Assembly (NCBI RefSeq): GCF_013403875.1
Contig: NZ_JACBNX010000009.1
Coordinates: 62,001-126,000 of the forward strand
Length of the DNA stretch: 64,000 nucleotides
Origin: Burkholderia guangdongensis
GTDB lineage: Bacteria; Pseudomonadota; Gammaproteobacteria; Burkholderiales; Burkholderiaceae
Direction: 5' to 3'
Below, piece after piece: positions 8,249 through 20,418 of this stretch. Position numbers and translations under genes: made by a program. The notes beneath the pieces are model-generated. The model worked only from the letters and a program-made list of their open reading frames with translations. It did not search any database and was not told the origin of the DNA. Numbering within the stretch: position 1 is the first letter of the stretch; each line of letters begins with the position of its first letter.

Positions 8249-9631
8249 ATGCCGCAGCATTTGTCGTACCCATGCAGGCCGCGCACCGCACTCGCGGTGA
8301 TTCCGGCCGCCGTGCTCGGCCTCGCGTTCGCCGCGAGCGCGCACGCGCAGGCGCTCGCCGACCAGTCGCTCGAGCAGCGGCTCGATACGCTGACGAAGGT
8401 CGTCGACGACCAGCAGCACAAGATTGCCGCGCTCGAACAGCAGATCGTCGATCTCGAGATGGCCCAGCGCGGCCGCGGCGCGCCCGGCGGCTCGGGCGAA
8501 GGCGTGGCCGCGCCGCCGTCGGTCGTCTCGCAGTACACGCCCGTCACGCCCGCGCCGGGCGAAGGCACGGGCACCGCGACCGGCGTGCCGGTCACGCCGC
8601 CGCCGCCGCCGAGCGCCACCGAAGAAAACGCGCCGGGCACGGTCGGCACCACGCAGAAGGCCGCCGAGCCGACCCGCACCGCGGCCGAGGACGCGGTCGT
8701 GCAGCGCGAGCACGCGCCGCTCTTCGACCACAAGCTGACGATCGACTGGGGGATCAGCGACACCTACTACGACCGCCGGCAACTGCAGCTGTCCGGCTTT
8801 CTCGCGCTCGACGCGATCTTCCTCGGCAACCTGAATCTCGGCGAGACGAAGTCGCACCAGTTGATGACCGACGTCGACGTCCGCTACGGGCTCACCGACC
8901 GGATCAGCGTCGACGTCGATGTGCCGTACCTGTACCGCACGTCGAGCTTCATCAACGGCGGCGCGGGCGGCGCGGCGAACACGCTGTCCGACACGACCGT
9001 GAACTCGCACGCGCTCGGCGACGTGAACTTCGGGATCTACTACCAGTTCGTGAAAGAGCACGAAGGCGTGCCGGACATCGTCGGCAGCCTGCGCGTGAAG
9101 TCGCCGACCGGCACGTCGCCGTTCGGGATCAAGTTCCTGCAGGCGGACCCGAACAACACGAACCTCGTCTCGCCCGACAAGCTGCCGACCGGCACCGGCT
9201 TCTGGAGCATCACGGCCGGCGTGTCGGCGCTGAAGACCTACGACCCGATCGTGCTGTTCGGCAGCCTTTCCTATACGTACAACGTCGCGCGCGCGTTCTC
9301 CGACATCTCATCGGTGGTCGGGCAGACCGAGCCGGCGAAGGTGAAACTCGGCGACATCATCCAGTTCGGCGGCGGCGTCGCGCTCGCATTCTCGGAGCGC
9401 GACTCGGCGAGCATCGCGTACACGATGGCGATCGAGCCGTCCACCGAAACGCAGGCCCCAGGCCAGGGCTGGCAGAAGGTGCCGGGCAGTCAGACGACCG
9501 CGTCGACGCTCGCCTTCGGCCTCAACCATGTGTTCAACAAGCATCTGACGATGAACGCATCGGTCGCGATCGGGCTCACGCCCGACGCGCCGAACTTCGT
9601 CGTCGGCGTGCGCTTCCCGTACACGTTCTGA
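8249..9631 (+). CDS. FapF-like outer-membrane secretion channel
   Basis: Product of 460 residues. Signal peptide MPQHLSYPCRPRTALAVIPA...AHAQ; then a coiled coil (LEQRLDTLTKVVDDQQHKIA... to about residue 75); then a Pro/Thr/Ala linker (about 80-165); then a beta-barrel domain with alternating hydrophobics ending in Phe (VGVRFPYTF), the outer-membrane insertion signature. FapF is a trimeric barrel with an N-terminal coiled-coil plug that exports Fap subunits, and this protein has the same order of parts. GGGGGAAGG precedes ATG 8249; an in-frame start at 8144 is rejected because the signal peptide would be buried. Last structural gene of the operon. Confidence 0.85.
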   Translation: MPQHLSYPCRPRTALAVIPAAVLGLAFAASAHAQALADQSLEQRLDTLTKVVDDQQHKIAALEQQIVDLEMAQRGRGAPGGSGEGVAAPPSVVSQYTPVTPAPGEGTGTATGVPVTPPPPPSATEENAPGTVGTTQKAAEPTRTAAEDAVVQREHAPLFDHKLTIDWGISDTYYDRRQLQLSGFLALDAIFLGNLNLGETKSHQLMTDVDVRYGLTDRISVDVDVPYLYRTSSFINGGAGGAANTLSDTTVNSHALGDVNFGIYYQFVKEHEGVPDIVGSLRVKSPTGTSPFGIKFLQADPNNTNLVSPDKLPTGTGFWSITAGVSALKTYDPIVLFGSLSYTYNVARAFSDISSVVGQTEPAKVKLGDIIQFGGGVALAFSERDSASIAYTMAIEPSTETQAPGQGWQKVPGSQTTASTLAFGLNHVFNKHLTMNASVAIGLTPDAPNFVVGVRFPYTF

Positions 9632-9666
9632 CGTGCGACGCAGCGCACTTACGCAGTGAGGTTATC

Positions 9667-11220
<1,554 letters not shown>

Positions 11221-11319
11221 CGCGGCGCAAGGCACGCGGGAATGCGCACGGGGCAAGGGCGCGCGATGGCGGCGATCCGGTAGAATCGACGCCATCGCCG
11301 CTTCCTGCTTTTCATGTTC

Positions 11320-11820
11320 ATGACGACGTTGACCCTGATCGTCGCGCGTGCCCGCAACGGCATCATCGGCCGCGACAACCAGCTTCCGTGGAAACTTCCC
11401 GAGGACCTCGCGTTCTTCAAGCGCACGACGATGGGCGCGCCGATCGTAATGGGCCGCAAGACCCACGAATCGATCGGCCGGCCGCTGCCGGGGCGCCGCA
11501 ACATCGTCGTCACGCGCGACGCGTCGCGCCGCTTCGACGGCTGCGACGCGGCCGGCTCGCTCGCCGACGCACTCGCGCTCGCCGCGCGGGACGACGCGCC
11601 CGAAGCGTTCCTGATCGGCGGCGCGCAGCTCTACGCGGAAGGTCTCGCGCTCGCGGACAAGCTGATCGTCACCGAAATCGACGCGGACTTCGACGGCGAC
11701 GCGTCGTTCCCGGCGCCCGACCCCGCGCACTGGCGAGAGGTGTCGCGCGATCCGCACACGGCGGCCGCGCCGAACGCGTTCGCGTTCGCGTTCGTCGTCT
11801 ACGCGCGCAAGCGCGGCTGA
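11320..11820 (+). CDS. folA: Dihydrofolate reductase
   Basis: Reduces dihydrofolate to tetrahydrofolate with NADPH, recycling the cofactor oxidised by ThyA. The 166-residue product has the typical features: [29 protein letters not shown] at the N-terminus (substrate Asp/Glu loop and Met20-type loop), [24 protein letters not shown] (NADPH site) and [16 protein letters not shown] 11314 is two codons upstream and equally open; neither has a clear ribosome site, and [14 protein letters not shown] is the usual family beginning. Convergent with pmbA. Confidence 0.95.
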   Translation: MTTLTLIVARARNGIIGRDNQLPWKLPEDLAFFKRTTMGAPIVMGRKTHESIGRPLPGRRNIVVTRDASRRFDGCDAAGSLADALALAARDDAPEAFLIGGAQLYAEGLALADKLIVTEIDADFDGDASFPAPDPAHWREVSRDPHTAAAPNAFAFAFVVYARKRG

Positions 11821-11829
11821 CGCCGCACA

Positions 11830-11853
11830 CGGCCGCGCGATCGAGCGCGGCCG
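11830..11853. terminator. GC-rich hairpin between convergent folA and pmbA
   Basis: CGGCCGCGC, six bases, GCGCGGCCG. There is no T tract on either side, so it may be a weak or factor-dependent stop for both genes. Confidence 0.35.
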
Positions 11854-11868
11854 CGCGACGCTGACTGC

Positions 11869-13239
11869 TTACTGCCCGGCGATCGTCATCTGCTCGATCA
11901 GCACCGAGCCCGTCTCCTTCGTGCCGCGCACGATCGAATCCGCGCCGATCGCGACGATGTGGTGGAACATGTCCTGTAGCGTGCTCGCGACCGTGATCTC
12001 CTCGACCGGATGCTGGATCACGCCGTTCTCGACCCAGAAGCCCGCCGCGCCGCGCGAATAGTCGCCGGTCACGTAGTTCACGCCCTGCCCCATCAGCTCG
12101 GTCAGCAGCAGGCCGGTGCCGAGCTTCTTCAGCATCGCGTCGAAATCGTCGCCCGGCTGCGTGAGCGAGCTCCTCAGCGCGAGGTTGTGCGAGCCGCCCG
12201 CGTTGCCGGTCGTCTGCGTGCCGAGCTTGCGCGCCGAATACGTGGACAGGAAGTAGCCCTCGACGACGCCGTCCTTCACGACGCCGCGCGCGCGCGTGCG
12301 CACGCCCTCCTCGTCGAACGGCGCGCTGCCCATCGCGCGCGGCACGTGCGGATCCTCGACGATCTGCACGTGCGGCGCGAACACCGGCTTGCCGAGGCTG
12401 TCGACGAGGAACGACGTCTTCCGGTACAGCGCGCCGCCGCTCACCGCCTGCACGAACGCGCCGAGCAGGCCGGCCGCGAGCGGCGCCTCGAACAGCACGG
12501 GCACCTTGCGCGTATCGAGACGACGCGCGCCCATCCGCGCGAGCGCACGCTCGGCCGCGTAGCGCCCGACCGCTTCCGGCGCCGCGAGATCGTCGGCATT
12601 GCGCTTGGACGAATACCAGTCGTCGCGCTGCATGTGCCGGCCGCTGCCCGCGATCGGCGCGCACGCGACGTAGTGGCGCGAGTACGGATAGCCGGCGAGG
12701 AAGCCGCGCGTCGTGCCGAGCACGAACTGCGAATGCTGCGCGGACACGCTCGCGCCTTCCGAGTTGCGGATCTGCGGGCTGACCGCGAACGCGGCGTCCT
12801 CCGCGCGGCGCGCGAGCTCGACCGCCTCATCGGCGGTGAGCGCCCACGGATGGTAAAGGTCGAGGTTGCGCGGGTCGGTCTCGAGCAGCTCGGCCTCGGC
12901 GAGCCCGGCCGCATCATCCTCGGCCGTGAAGCGCGCGATGTTGTACGCGGCGGCGACCGTGTCCTTCAGCGCCTGCGGCGAGAAGTCCGACGTGCTCGCG
13001 TTGCCGCGCTTCTTGCCGAGAAACACGGTGACACCGACCATCTTGTCGCGGTTGTGCTCGATCGTCTCGACCTCGCCGCGCCGCACCGACACCGACAGGC
13101 CGTCGCCTTCGGAGATTTCGGTCGCGGCGTCCGTCGCGCCGAGCGCCTTCGCGTGGCGGAGGATGTCCGAGGCGATTTCTTTGAGCTGATCCTGCGTATG
13201 CGGGAAGTAGCGCACTTGCGTGTCGAGATTGGCAGCCAT
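11869..13239 (-). CDS. pmbA: Metalloprotease PmbA (TldE family)
   Basis: PmbA/TldE acts with TldD as a heteromeric zinc protease that degrades small peptides and matures peptides such as microcins; here the partner TldD is not in the window. The 456-residue length is normal. Visible family features include EISEGDGLSVSVRRGEVETIEHNRDKMVGVTVFLGKKRGNAS at the N-terminus, the QRDDWYSSKRNADDL segment and the C-terminal YVTGDYSRGAAGFWVENG(V) stretch. It has no HExxH of its own, as expected for the TldE subunit. Confidence 0.93.
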   Translation of the reverse strand: MAANLDTQVRYFPHTQDQLKEIASDILRHAKALGATDAATEISEGDGLSVSVRRGEVETIEHNRDKMVGVTVFLGKKRGNASTSDFSPQALKDTVAAAYNIARFTAEDDAAGLAEAELLETDPRNLDLYHPWALTADEAVELARRAEDAAFAVSPQIRNSEGASVSAQHSQFVLGTTRGFLAGYPYSRHYVACAPIAGSGRHMQRDDWYSSKRNADDLAAPEAVGRYAAERALARMGARRLDTRKVPVLFEAPLAAGLLGAFVQAVSGGALYRKTSFLVDSLGKPVFAPHVQIVEDPHVPRAMGSAPFDEEGVRTRARGVVKDGVVEGYFLSTYSARKLGTQTTGNAGGSHNLALRSSLTQPGDDFDAMLKKLGTGLLLTELMGQGVNYVTGDYSRGAAGFWVENGVIQHPVEEITVASTLQDMFHHIVAIGADSIVRGTKETGSVLIEQMTIAGQ

Positions 13240-13390
13240 CTTCGTGATATCCGGTGGCGGGCCGGCAGCCCGCGTGTGTCGAAAAATGCGTACCCGCGAT
13301 CATAGCAAGGTCCGGGCCGCCTGACCGGGGAAGCTGCGGGGAAGCTGCAGGCAAGCGTGCGGCGCCCCGCGCCGCGATACAATGCCGCCC

Positions 13391-13979
13391 ATGACACGCA
13401 AAACCCGTATCCAGCCGATCGAGCATGCCGACGACGACGTCGACAACGGCTACGATCGCCCCAGCAAATCCCAGTTGAAGCGCGACATGCTCGCGCTGCA
13501 GGTGCTCGGCCAGGCGCTCGTCGACCTGCCGAAAGACGCGCTGAAGCGCATGCCGATGCCCGAGACGCTCGCCGACGCGGTGCGCGAGGCGCGCCGGATC
13601 ACCGATCACGAAGGCAAGCGCCGGCAGATCCAGTACATCGGCCGCGTGATGCGCTCGCTGACCGACGACGAAACCGGCGCGCTGCGCGCCGCGCTCGACG
13701 CGCAGCGCGGCGTGAGCAAGGCCGCGACCGCGCGGCTGCACTGGATCGAGCGCACGCGCGAGCAGTTGCTCGCCGACGACGCGGCGCTGACCGAATTCGT
13801 CCGACGGCATCCGGACGCGGACGTGCAGGAAGGCCGCACGCTGATCCGCAACGCGCGCAAGGAGGCCGAGCAGGGCAAGCCGCCGCGCTACTTCCGAGAG
13901 CTGTTCCAGTGGATCAAGACCGCGAGCGGCGTACCCGACGACGAAAGCGACTCGCCCGACACCGCGGAGGACGACGACG

Positions 13980-13996
<17 letters not shown>
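13391..13996 (+). CDS. yjgA: YjgA/DarP family ribosome-associated protein (DUF615)
   Basis: Product of 201 residues. YjgA (DarP) binds late 50S assembly intermediates and aids peptidyl-transferase-centre maturation. Recognisable segments: [44 protein letters not shown], and [11 protein letters not shown]...YFRELFQW. The tail is highly acidic (last residues EDDDDDDEA). The in-frame ATG at 13382 overlaps a -10-like GATACAAT, so ATG 13391 is preferred; the mRNA may have almost no leader. The 3' end overlaps mogA by 17 nt. pmbA is divergent. Confidence 0.9.
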
Positions 13997-14603
<607 letters not shown>

Positions 14604-14605
14604 CG

Positions 14606-14625
14606 CACCGGCGGGCCCGCCGGTG
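14606..14625. terminator. Perfect GC palindrome between convergent mogA and orn
   Basis: A 20-bp perfect palindrome (CACCGGCGGG and its complement) right after the mogA stop and 12 nt before the orn stop. There is no T tract; possible bidirectional hairpin stop. Confidence 0.4.
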
Positions 14626-14637
14626 CCGCCGCCCGGT

Positions 14638-15342
<705 letters not shown>

Positions 15343-15367
15343 TCAGCGGGCGCGGTCCGCAAGAACA

Positions 15368-15373
15368 TATAAT
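15368..15373 (+). promoter_or_regulatory. -10 element for the M48 protease gene
   Basis: TATAAT, 29 nt before the ATG, in the orn/M48 divergent region. No good -35 is visible. Confidence 0.5.
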
Positions 15374-15401
15374 TCTCGCATAGAACCCTTTGGCTCCTTC
15401 G

Positions 15402-16661
15402 ATGTCACCCTTTTCGTTCACCCTGCTGTTCGCGCTCGCGATCGCCGCGATGGTCGTCACCAAGCTGTGGCTCGCGTCGCGGCAGATCCGCTTCGTGGCT
15501 GCGCACCGCAACCGCGTGCCCGCGCAGTTCAGCTCGACGATCCCGCTCAACGCGCACCAGCGCGCCGCCGACTACACGGTCGAGCGCACGCGGCTCACGA
15601 TGGCCGAGATCGTCGTCAGCGCGGCGCTCCTCGTCGCGCTGACGCTGCTGGGCGGCGTCGGCCTGCTCGACGCGCTGCTGGCCGGCTGGCTCGGCCGCGG
15701 CTACGCACAGCAGGTCGCGCTCGTCGCGGCGGTGTTCGCGGTCATGAGCGCGGTCGACCTGCCGTTCGAGTACTACCGGCAGTTCGGCATCGAGGCGCGC
15801 TTCGGCTTCAACCGGATGACCAAGCGCCTGTTCTTCACCGATCTCGTGAAGAACGCGCTGCTCGGCATCGCGCTCGGCCTGCCGCTGCTGTTCGCGGTGC
15901 TGTGGCTGATGAACGAGGCGGGCCACCTGTGGTGGCTGTGGACGTGGGTCGTCTGGACCGCGTTCCAGCTCCTCGTGCTGCTGATCTACCCGACCTTCAT
16001 CGCGCCGCTGTTCAACAAGTTCGAGCCGCTCGCCGACGACGCGCTGCGCTCGCGGATCGAGGCGCTGATGAAGCGCTGCGGCTTCGCGGCGAAGGGGTTG
16101 TTCGTGATGGACGGCAGCCGCCGCTCCGCGCACGGCAACGCGTACTTCACCGGTTTCGGCGCGTCGAAGCGGATCGTGTTCTTCGACACGCTGCTCGCGC
16201 GGCTGTCCGGCGAGGAGATCGAGGCGGTGCTCGCGCACGAGCTCGGCCACTTCAAGCGCCGCCACGTGATGAAGCGGATGCTCGTGTCGTTCGTACTGAG
16301 CGTCGCGCTGCTCGCGCTGCTCGGCTGGCTCGCGCAGCGGACCTGGTTCTACATGGGGCTCGGCGTCACGCCGTCGCTGTCGGGCAGCAACGCCGGCGTC
16401 GCGCTCGTGCTGTTCTTCCTTGCGATGCCGGTGTTCCTGTTCTTCGCGACGCCGGTCGGCAGCCTGAGCTCGCGCCGGCACGAGTTCGAGGCCGACGCGT
16501 TCGCGGCGAGCCAGACCGACGCGCAGGATCTCGTCAGCGCGCTCGTGAAGCTGTATGAGGACAACGCGTCGACGCTGACGCCCGACCCGCTCTACACCGC
16601 GTTCTACTACTCGCACCCGCCCGCATCGCAGCGGATCGACCGGCTGCTGCGCCACGCATGA
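15402..16661 (+). CDS. M48 family (Ste24/CAAX prenyl protease-like) membrane metalloprotease
   Basis: Product of 419 residues with several membrane helices (N-terminal [28 protein letters not shown] segments, [30 protein letters not shown]). The zinc site is HELGH at about residue 282 with the third ligand in EFEADAFA. The conserved [21 protein letters not shown] and PLFNKFEPL segments are those of Ste24-type proteases, which act on membrane proteins in bacteria. Its ATGA overlap with rsgA indicates one operon. Confidence 0.92.
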   Translation: MSPFSFTLLFALAIAAMVVTKLWLASRQIRFVAAHRNRVPAQFSSTIPLNAHQRAADYTVERTRLTMAEIVVSAALLVALTLLGGVGLLDALLAGWLGRGYAQQVALVAAVFAVMSAVDLPFEYYRQFGIEARFGFNRMTKRLFFTDLVKNALLGIALGLPLLFAVLWLMNEAGHLWWLWTWVVWTAFQLLVLLIYPTFIAPLFNKFEPLADDALRSRIEALMKRCGFAAKGLFVMDGSRRSAHGNAYFTGFGASKRIVFFDTLLARLSGEEIEAVLAHELGHFKRRHVMKRMLVSFVLSVALLALLGWLAQRTWFYMGLGVTPSLSGSNAGVALVLFFLAMPVFLFFATPVGSLSSRRHEFEADAFAASQTDAQDLVSALVKLYEDNASTLTPDPLYTAFYYSHPPASQRIDRLLRHA

Positions 16662-17602
16662 GCCGCCCGACCTCCCGCCGCCAGCCGGCCCCGCGCGCCG
16701 CCTCCGCCGAGCGCGCCGAAGGCCGCGTGATCGCCGCGCACGGCCGCCACTACATCGTCGCCCCCGACGACGGCGGCCCGATGCTGCAGTGCTTCCCTCG
16801 CGGCAAGAAAAGCGACGTCGCGGTCGGCGACCGCATCGCGTACGAGCGCATGTCGGCCGACCAGGGCGTGATCGTCGAGATCGGCGAACGGCACAACCTG
16901 CTGTATCGCTCGGATCAGTTCAAGTCGAAGCTGTTCGCCGCGAACCTCGATCAACTGCTGATCGTGCTCGCGACCGAGCCGTACTTCAGCGAGGATCTGC
17001 TCGGCCGCGCGCTGATCGCCGCGGAGGCCAACGCGCTGAAGCCGCTCGTCGTGCTGAACAAGATCGACGTCGACACCGCGCTGCCGGCCGCGCGCGCGCG
17101 GCTCGCGCCATACCGCGCGCTCGGCTACGACGTGCTCGAGCTATCGGTGAAGGGCCGCCCGGACGACACGCGCGCGCAGCTCGCGCCGCACCTCGCCGGC
17201 CGCTCGACGATCCTGCTCGGCCAGTCCGGGATGGGCAAGTCGACGCTCGTGAACCTGCTGGTGCCCGACGCGGAAGCCGCGACGCGCGAAATCTCGGCCG
17301 CGCTGAACAGCGGGCGGCACACGACGACGTTCACCCGTCTCTATCCGCTGCCGGCCGGCGGCGCGCTGATCGATTCGCCGGGTTTCCAGGAGTTCGGCCT
17401 CTATCATCTGACGGAAGGCCGGCTCGAGCGCGCGTTCCCGGAGTTCCGGCCGCTGCTCGCGGACTGCCGTTTCTATAATTGTCATCATCTGCACGAGCCG
17501 GGCTGCGCGATCCTCGACGCGGTCGCCAACGGCCGCATCGCGCCGTCGCGGCATGCGTTGTACGCGCAACTGGTGCACGAGGCGAGCCAGGTCGTGCGCT
17601 GA
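16658..17602 (+). CDS. rsgA: Ribosome small-subunit GTPase RsgA
   Basis: RsgA is a circularly permuted GTPase for late 30S maturation. Order of parts in the 314 residues: OB fold ([13 protein letters not shown]), G4 NKID, G1 [12 protein letters not shown], switch region [11 protein letters not shown]3 [10 protein letters not shown], then a C-terminal zinc knuckle C-x-x-x-x-C-x-H-x-x-x-x-x-C ([14 protein letters not shown]). The start overlaps the protease stop by four bases. Confidence 0.95.
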   Translation: MSRPTSRRQPAPRAASAERAEGRVIAAHGRHYIVAPDDGGPMLQCFPRGKKSDVAVGDRIAYERMSADQGVIVEIGERHNLLYRSDQFKSKLFAANLDQLLIVLATEPYFSEDLLGRALIAAEANALKPLVVLNKIDVDTALPAARARLAPYRALGYDVLELSVKGRPDDTRAQLAPHLAGRSTILLGQSGMGKSTLVNLLVPDAEAATREISAALNSGRHTTTFTRLYPLPAGGALIDSPGFQEFGLYHLTEGRLERAFPEFRPLLADCRFYNCHHLHEPGCAILDAVANGRIAPSRHALYAQLVHEASQVVR

Positions 17603-17661
17603 CGTGCGGAGGGCCCGGGCGCGGTGCGTGGCCCGGGCAGCTGGCGGGAGGCGTCGTCATC

Positions 17662-17979
17662 ATGCGTTTCAGAGCACCGAATCTCGCAACCGCGCAGCAT
17701 TGGGCGAACGTGCTCGAGGCGGCGGGCATCGACTGCGAGCTGCACAATTTCTATGCGACGGGCGCACTGGGCGGCCTGCCCGCCGACGCCTGCGCGCCCG
17801 AGGTCTGGCTCGATGACGAGCGCGACGACATGATCGCGAGCCGCCTGCTCGACGCCGCGATGCGCGGCCCGGCGGCCGGCGCGACACCGTGGCGCTGCCG
17901 GCACTGCGGCGAGGAGCTCGAAGCGCAGTTCACCGCGTGCTGGCACTGCGGCGCGGTGCGCGACCCGCGCGACGGCTGA
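17662..17979 (+). CDS. DUF2007-type protein with C-terminal zinc ribbon
   Basis: Product of 105 residues. The N-terminal half (MRFRAPNLATAQHWANVLEAAGI, then EVWLDDERDD) is DUF2007-like, resembling the GlnB-type ferredoxin fold. The C-terminus holds CRHCGEELEAQFTACWHCG, two CxxC knuckles for one zinc. Role unknown. GGGAGG lies 10-15 nt before ATG 17662. A strong terminator follows, so it is the last gene of the M48-rsgA transcription unit. Confidence 0.8.
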   Translation: MRFRAPNLATAQHWANVLEAAGIDCELHNFYATGALGGLPADACAPEVWLDDERDDMIASRLLDAAMRGPAAGATPWRCRHCGEELEAQFTACWHCGAVRDPRDG

Positions 17980-17990
17980 CGCGGCGCACA

Positions 17991-18030
17991 AAAGCACAAG
18001 GCCGGCGTCGAAGCCGGCCTTGTGCTTTTT
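17991..18030. terminator. Bidirectional rho-independent terminator
   Basis: 16-bp stem AAAGCACAAGGCCGGC with a GTCGAA loop, ending in five T on the plus strand and flanked by A on the other side. It serves the 17662 gene and the convergent CobD-like gene. Confidence 0.9.
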
Positions 18031-18046
18031 CGTCGGACGCGGCATG

Positions 18047-18073
18047 TCAGGACAATCAGGACAATCAGGACAC
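18047..18073. repeat. Three 9-bp tandem repeats at the end of the CobD-like gene
   Basis: TCAGGACAA, TCAGGACAA, TCAGGACAC. The third copy contains the stop codon of the minus-strand gene. Confidence 0.85.
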
Positions 18074-19003
18074 CCAGACGGCGATCGTCAGCATCAGCAG
18101 CAGGATCATCCACAGGATCACCGCGCGCCACACGAGGCCGACCGCGGATTGCAGCGTGCGCGGCGTGCAGTCGTCGCCGACCGACAGCGGGCCGCTGTCG
18201 CCGACCGCGAGCGCGTCGACGCTCGACGGCTCCGCGAGCGGGCCCGCGAGCCGCGCGCCGAGCGCGCCGCTGCCGGCCGCGAGCAGCACGCCGTCGTTCG
18301 GGTCGGGCCACTGACGCGTGTGGTGGCGCCATGCGTAGATCGCATCCTCGAAGTTGCCGACGATCGCGAAGCCGAGCGACGTGAGCCGCGCGGGCACCCA
18401 GTCGATCACGAAGAACGCGCGCTGCGCGAACGTCGAGAACGCGGCGGTGCGGTCGACCGCCGGCGTGGACCAGCTGCGCGCGAGATATTCGGAGATCCGG
18501 TACAGCACCGCGCCCGCCGGGCCGATCGGCAGCACATACCAGAAGAACACGCCGAACACGTGCCGGTGCGACGCGACGACCGCGTGGATCAGCGTATGCC
18601 GGACGATCTCGCCGACCGGCATGTCGACCGTGTCGATCCCCGTCCACTCGTGCAGGATCTCGCGCGCCTGTGGCACGTCGTCGTTATTGAGCGCGAGATG
18701 GATATCGGTGAAATAGTGGCTGAACTGGCGAAAGCCGAGCGTGAAGTAGACGACGACGACGTTCCAGATGAACGCGAGCACGAAGCTCACCTTGTACAGC
18801 AGGAAGTAGATCAGTGCGACGACGATCACCCACGGCAGCACGACCGCGAGCCACGCGAGCACGCCGTGCTTCTGCTTGCCGGCGTCGAGGCCGTGCGCGA
18901 CGGTTTCCGCATGAAACTGAAACAGCGCGAACACCGGATTGCTCGGCGACAGCGCGCGGACCTGCTCGATGATGAGGGCAAGGAGAACCGAAAAGAAAGT
19001 CAT
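18065..19003 (-). CDS. CobD/CbiB-like membrane protein
   Basis: Product of 312 residues with at least four membrane segments (MTFFSVLLALIIEQV, LAVVLPWVIVVALIYFLLY, FVLAFIWNVVVVYFTLGF, C-terminal VILWMILLLMLTIAVWV). The fold type is that of CobD/CbiB and AmpE proteins. No cobalamin genes are nearby, so a role in adenosylcobinamide synthesis is doubtful; AmpE-like function is the alternative. The gene ends in a 9-bp tandem repeat. Confidence 0.75.
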   Translation of the reverse strand: MTFFSVLLALIIEQVRALSPSNPVFALFQFHAETVAHGLDAGKQKHGVLAWLAVVLPWVIVVALIYFLLYKVSFVLAFIWNVVVVYFTLGFRQFSHYFTDIHLALNNDDVPQAREILHEWTGIDTVDMPVGEIVRHTLIHAVVASHRHVFGVFFWYVLPIGPAGAVLYRISEYLARSWSTPAVDRTAAFSTFAQRAFFVIDWVPARLTSLGFAIVGNFEDAIYAWRHHTRQWPDPNDGVLLAAGSGALGARLAGPLAEPSSVDALAVGDSGPLSVGDDCTPRTLQSAVGLVWRAVILWMILLLMLTIAVWVS

Positions 19004-19124
19004 GCTTGTCGCCGTGCGATCGAATTATGTGATTTTGCGCGTAACGATAGCACAGCGTAAGCGACGCATCGATGCCCGCCCCGCACACCGCCGCGCGCGC
19101 TCGCGCGGCGTACGCGCGACGCGC

Positions 19125-19811
19125 TCAGCGGGCGGACAAGAAGCGGTACAGATTGCGCAACATGCCGGCAGTTGCGCCCCAGATGAAGTAATGCGGATCG
19201 GCTTGGGCGTCCGGATACGGCATCGCAAAAAAACGACGCTCGCCGCCGTCCCAGCGGAACACGCGCACTTCGTGATTCGCGGGGTTCATCAGGAACGCGA
19301 GCGGCACTTCGAATACCTCGGCGACCTCGAACGGATCGGCCTCGACCGTGAACGGCGGATGCACGAGGCCAACGACCGGCGCCACGCAGAACCCGGTGCC
19401 GGTCGCGTAGTCGGGCAGCGCGCCGAGGATCTCGACGCGCTCGCCGGCGAGGCCGATCTCCTCCTTCGCCTCGCGCAGCGCGGTCGCCGTCGCGTCGGCG
19501 TCGAACGGCTCGCGCCGGCCGCCGGGGAAACTGATCTGGCCGGCGTGGTCGTTCAGATGGTCGGTACGCTGCGTGAGCAGCACGGCGAGACCGGACTCGC
19601 GCACGACGAGCGGAATGAGCACCGACGCGCTGCGCAACGTCTTGTATTCCTGGAGGCGCTGCTCGGCGGGCTCGCGGGTCCAGGACAGCGGCGTCGCGAA
19701 GCGCTCGCGCAACCCGGACGGCGTCAGCAGGTGGCCGTCGATGGCCGGCAGATTCACGCCGGTGCCTTCGACGGGCAGGACTTCGGGATCGATGATGGGG
19801 CGGCGGGTCAA
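19125..19811 (-). CDS. NUDIX hydrolase, CoA pyrophosphatase-like
   Basis: Product of 228 residues. The NUDIX box is GGRREPFDADATATALREAKEEIGL (G-x5-E-x7-REUxEExGU form), preceded by LLTQRTDHLNDHAGQISFPGG, the UPF0035 signature typical of coenzyme A pyrophosphatases (NudL type). The reading frame opens with TTG at 19811, and no in-frame ATG fits before the conserved domain, so the exact start is uncertain. Confidence 0.85.
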   Translation of the reverse strand: MTRRPIIDPEVLPVEGTGVNLPAIDGHLLTPSGLRERFATPLSWTREPAEQRLQEYKTLRSASVLIPLVVRESGLAVLLTQRTDHLNDHAGQISFPGGRREPFDADATATALREAKEEIGLAGERVEILGALPDYATGTGFCVAPVVGLVHPPFTVEADPFEVAEVFEVPLAFLMNPANHEVRVFRWDGGERRFFAMPYPDAQADPHYFIWGATAGMLRNLYRFLSAR

Positions 19812-19861
19812 AGGAGCTCTCTGAATGCGGGTCGACAGAGCGTATTGTCGCGCCGGAATGA

Positions 19862-19887
19862 AAAAAGCACCCGGTTGGGTGCTTTTT
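19862..19887 (-). terminator. Terminator of the rpsP-rimM-trmD-rplS operon
   Basis: AAAAAGCACCC, GGTT, GGGTGCTTTTT. It lies 11 nt past the rplS stop; on the minus strand the stem ends in a T run. Confidence 0.9.
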
Positions 19888-19898
19888 CCTTACAGCGC

Positions 19899-20285
19899 TT
19901 ACGCTTGAGCAGCGGCGCGATCCTTCGACACCAGCTTTTCCTTGATTCGAGCCGACTTGCCCGAACGCTCGCGCAGGTAGTACAGCTTCGCGCGACGCAC
20001 GTCGCCGCGACGCTTCACGACGATGCTGGCCAGCAGCGGCGAGTAGGTCTGGAACGTACGCTCGACGCCTTCGCCCGACGAGATCTTGCGGACGATGAAC
20101 GACGAGTTCAGGCCACGGTTGCGCTTCGCGATCACGACGCCTTCGTACGCCTGAACGCGCTTGCGCGTGCCTTCGACGACGTTCACGTTCACGATCACCG
20201 TGTCGCCCGGGGCGAACGCGGGAATCGACTTGCCTGCGAGCGCGCGCTCGATCTCTTCCTGCTCAAGTTTTTCAATCAGATTCAT
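19899..20285 (-). CDS. rplS: 50S ribosomal protein L19
   Basis: Product of 128 residues: [15 protein letters not shown] at the N-terminus, the conserved [28 protein letters not shown] and [22 protein letters not shown]19 sits at the 30S-50S interface. AGGAG stands 6 nt before ATG 20285; a GTG one codon upstream is not needed. Last gene of the operon. Confidence 0.97.
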   Translation of the reverse strand: MNLIEKLEQEEIERALAGKSIPAFAPGDTVIVNVNVVEGTRKRVQAYEGVVIAKRNRGLNSSFIVRKISSGEGVERTFQTYSPLLASIVVKRRGDVRRAKLYYLRERSGKSARIKEKLVSKDRAAAQA

Positions 20286-20418
20286 CACTGACTCCTAAAG
20301 CCATCTTGTCGGCGTTTGCGCCCGCCTGCTTCCAGGCCCGGCCCCGATAGAGGATGGGTTCACATCAGGCGCCGCGCACGCATGCACGGCACCGCCTTGT
20401 CCCACCCGTGAAGCCGCC

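Noticed and set aside
8176..9660. Long frame continuous with the second activator, running through the pore gene
   Set aside because: Arg/Ala-rich shadow of the FapF-like gene. The activator itself starts at GTG 9667, where GAGG and family similarity begin.
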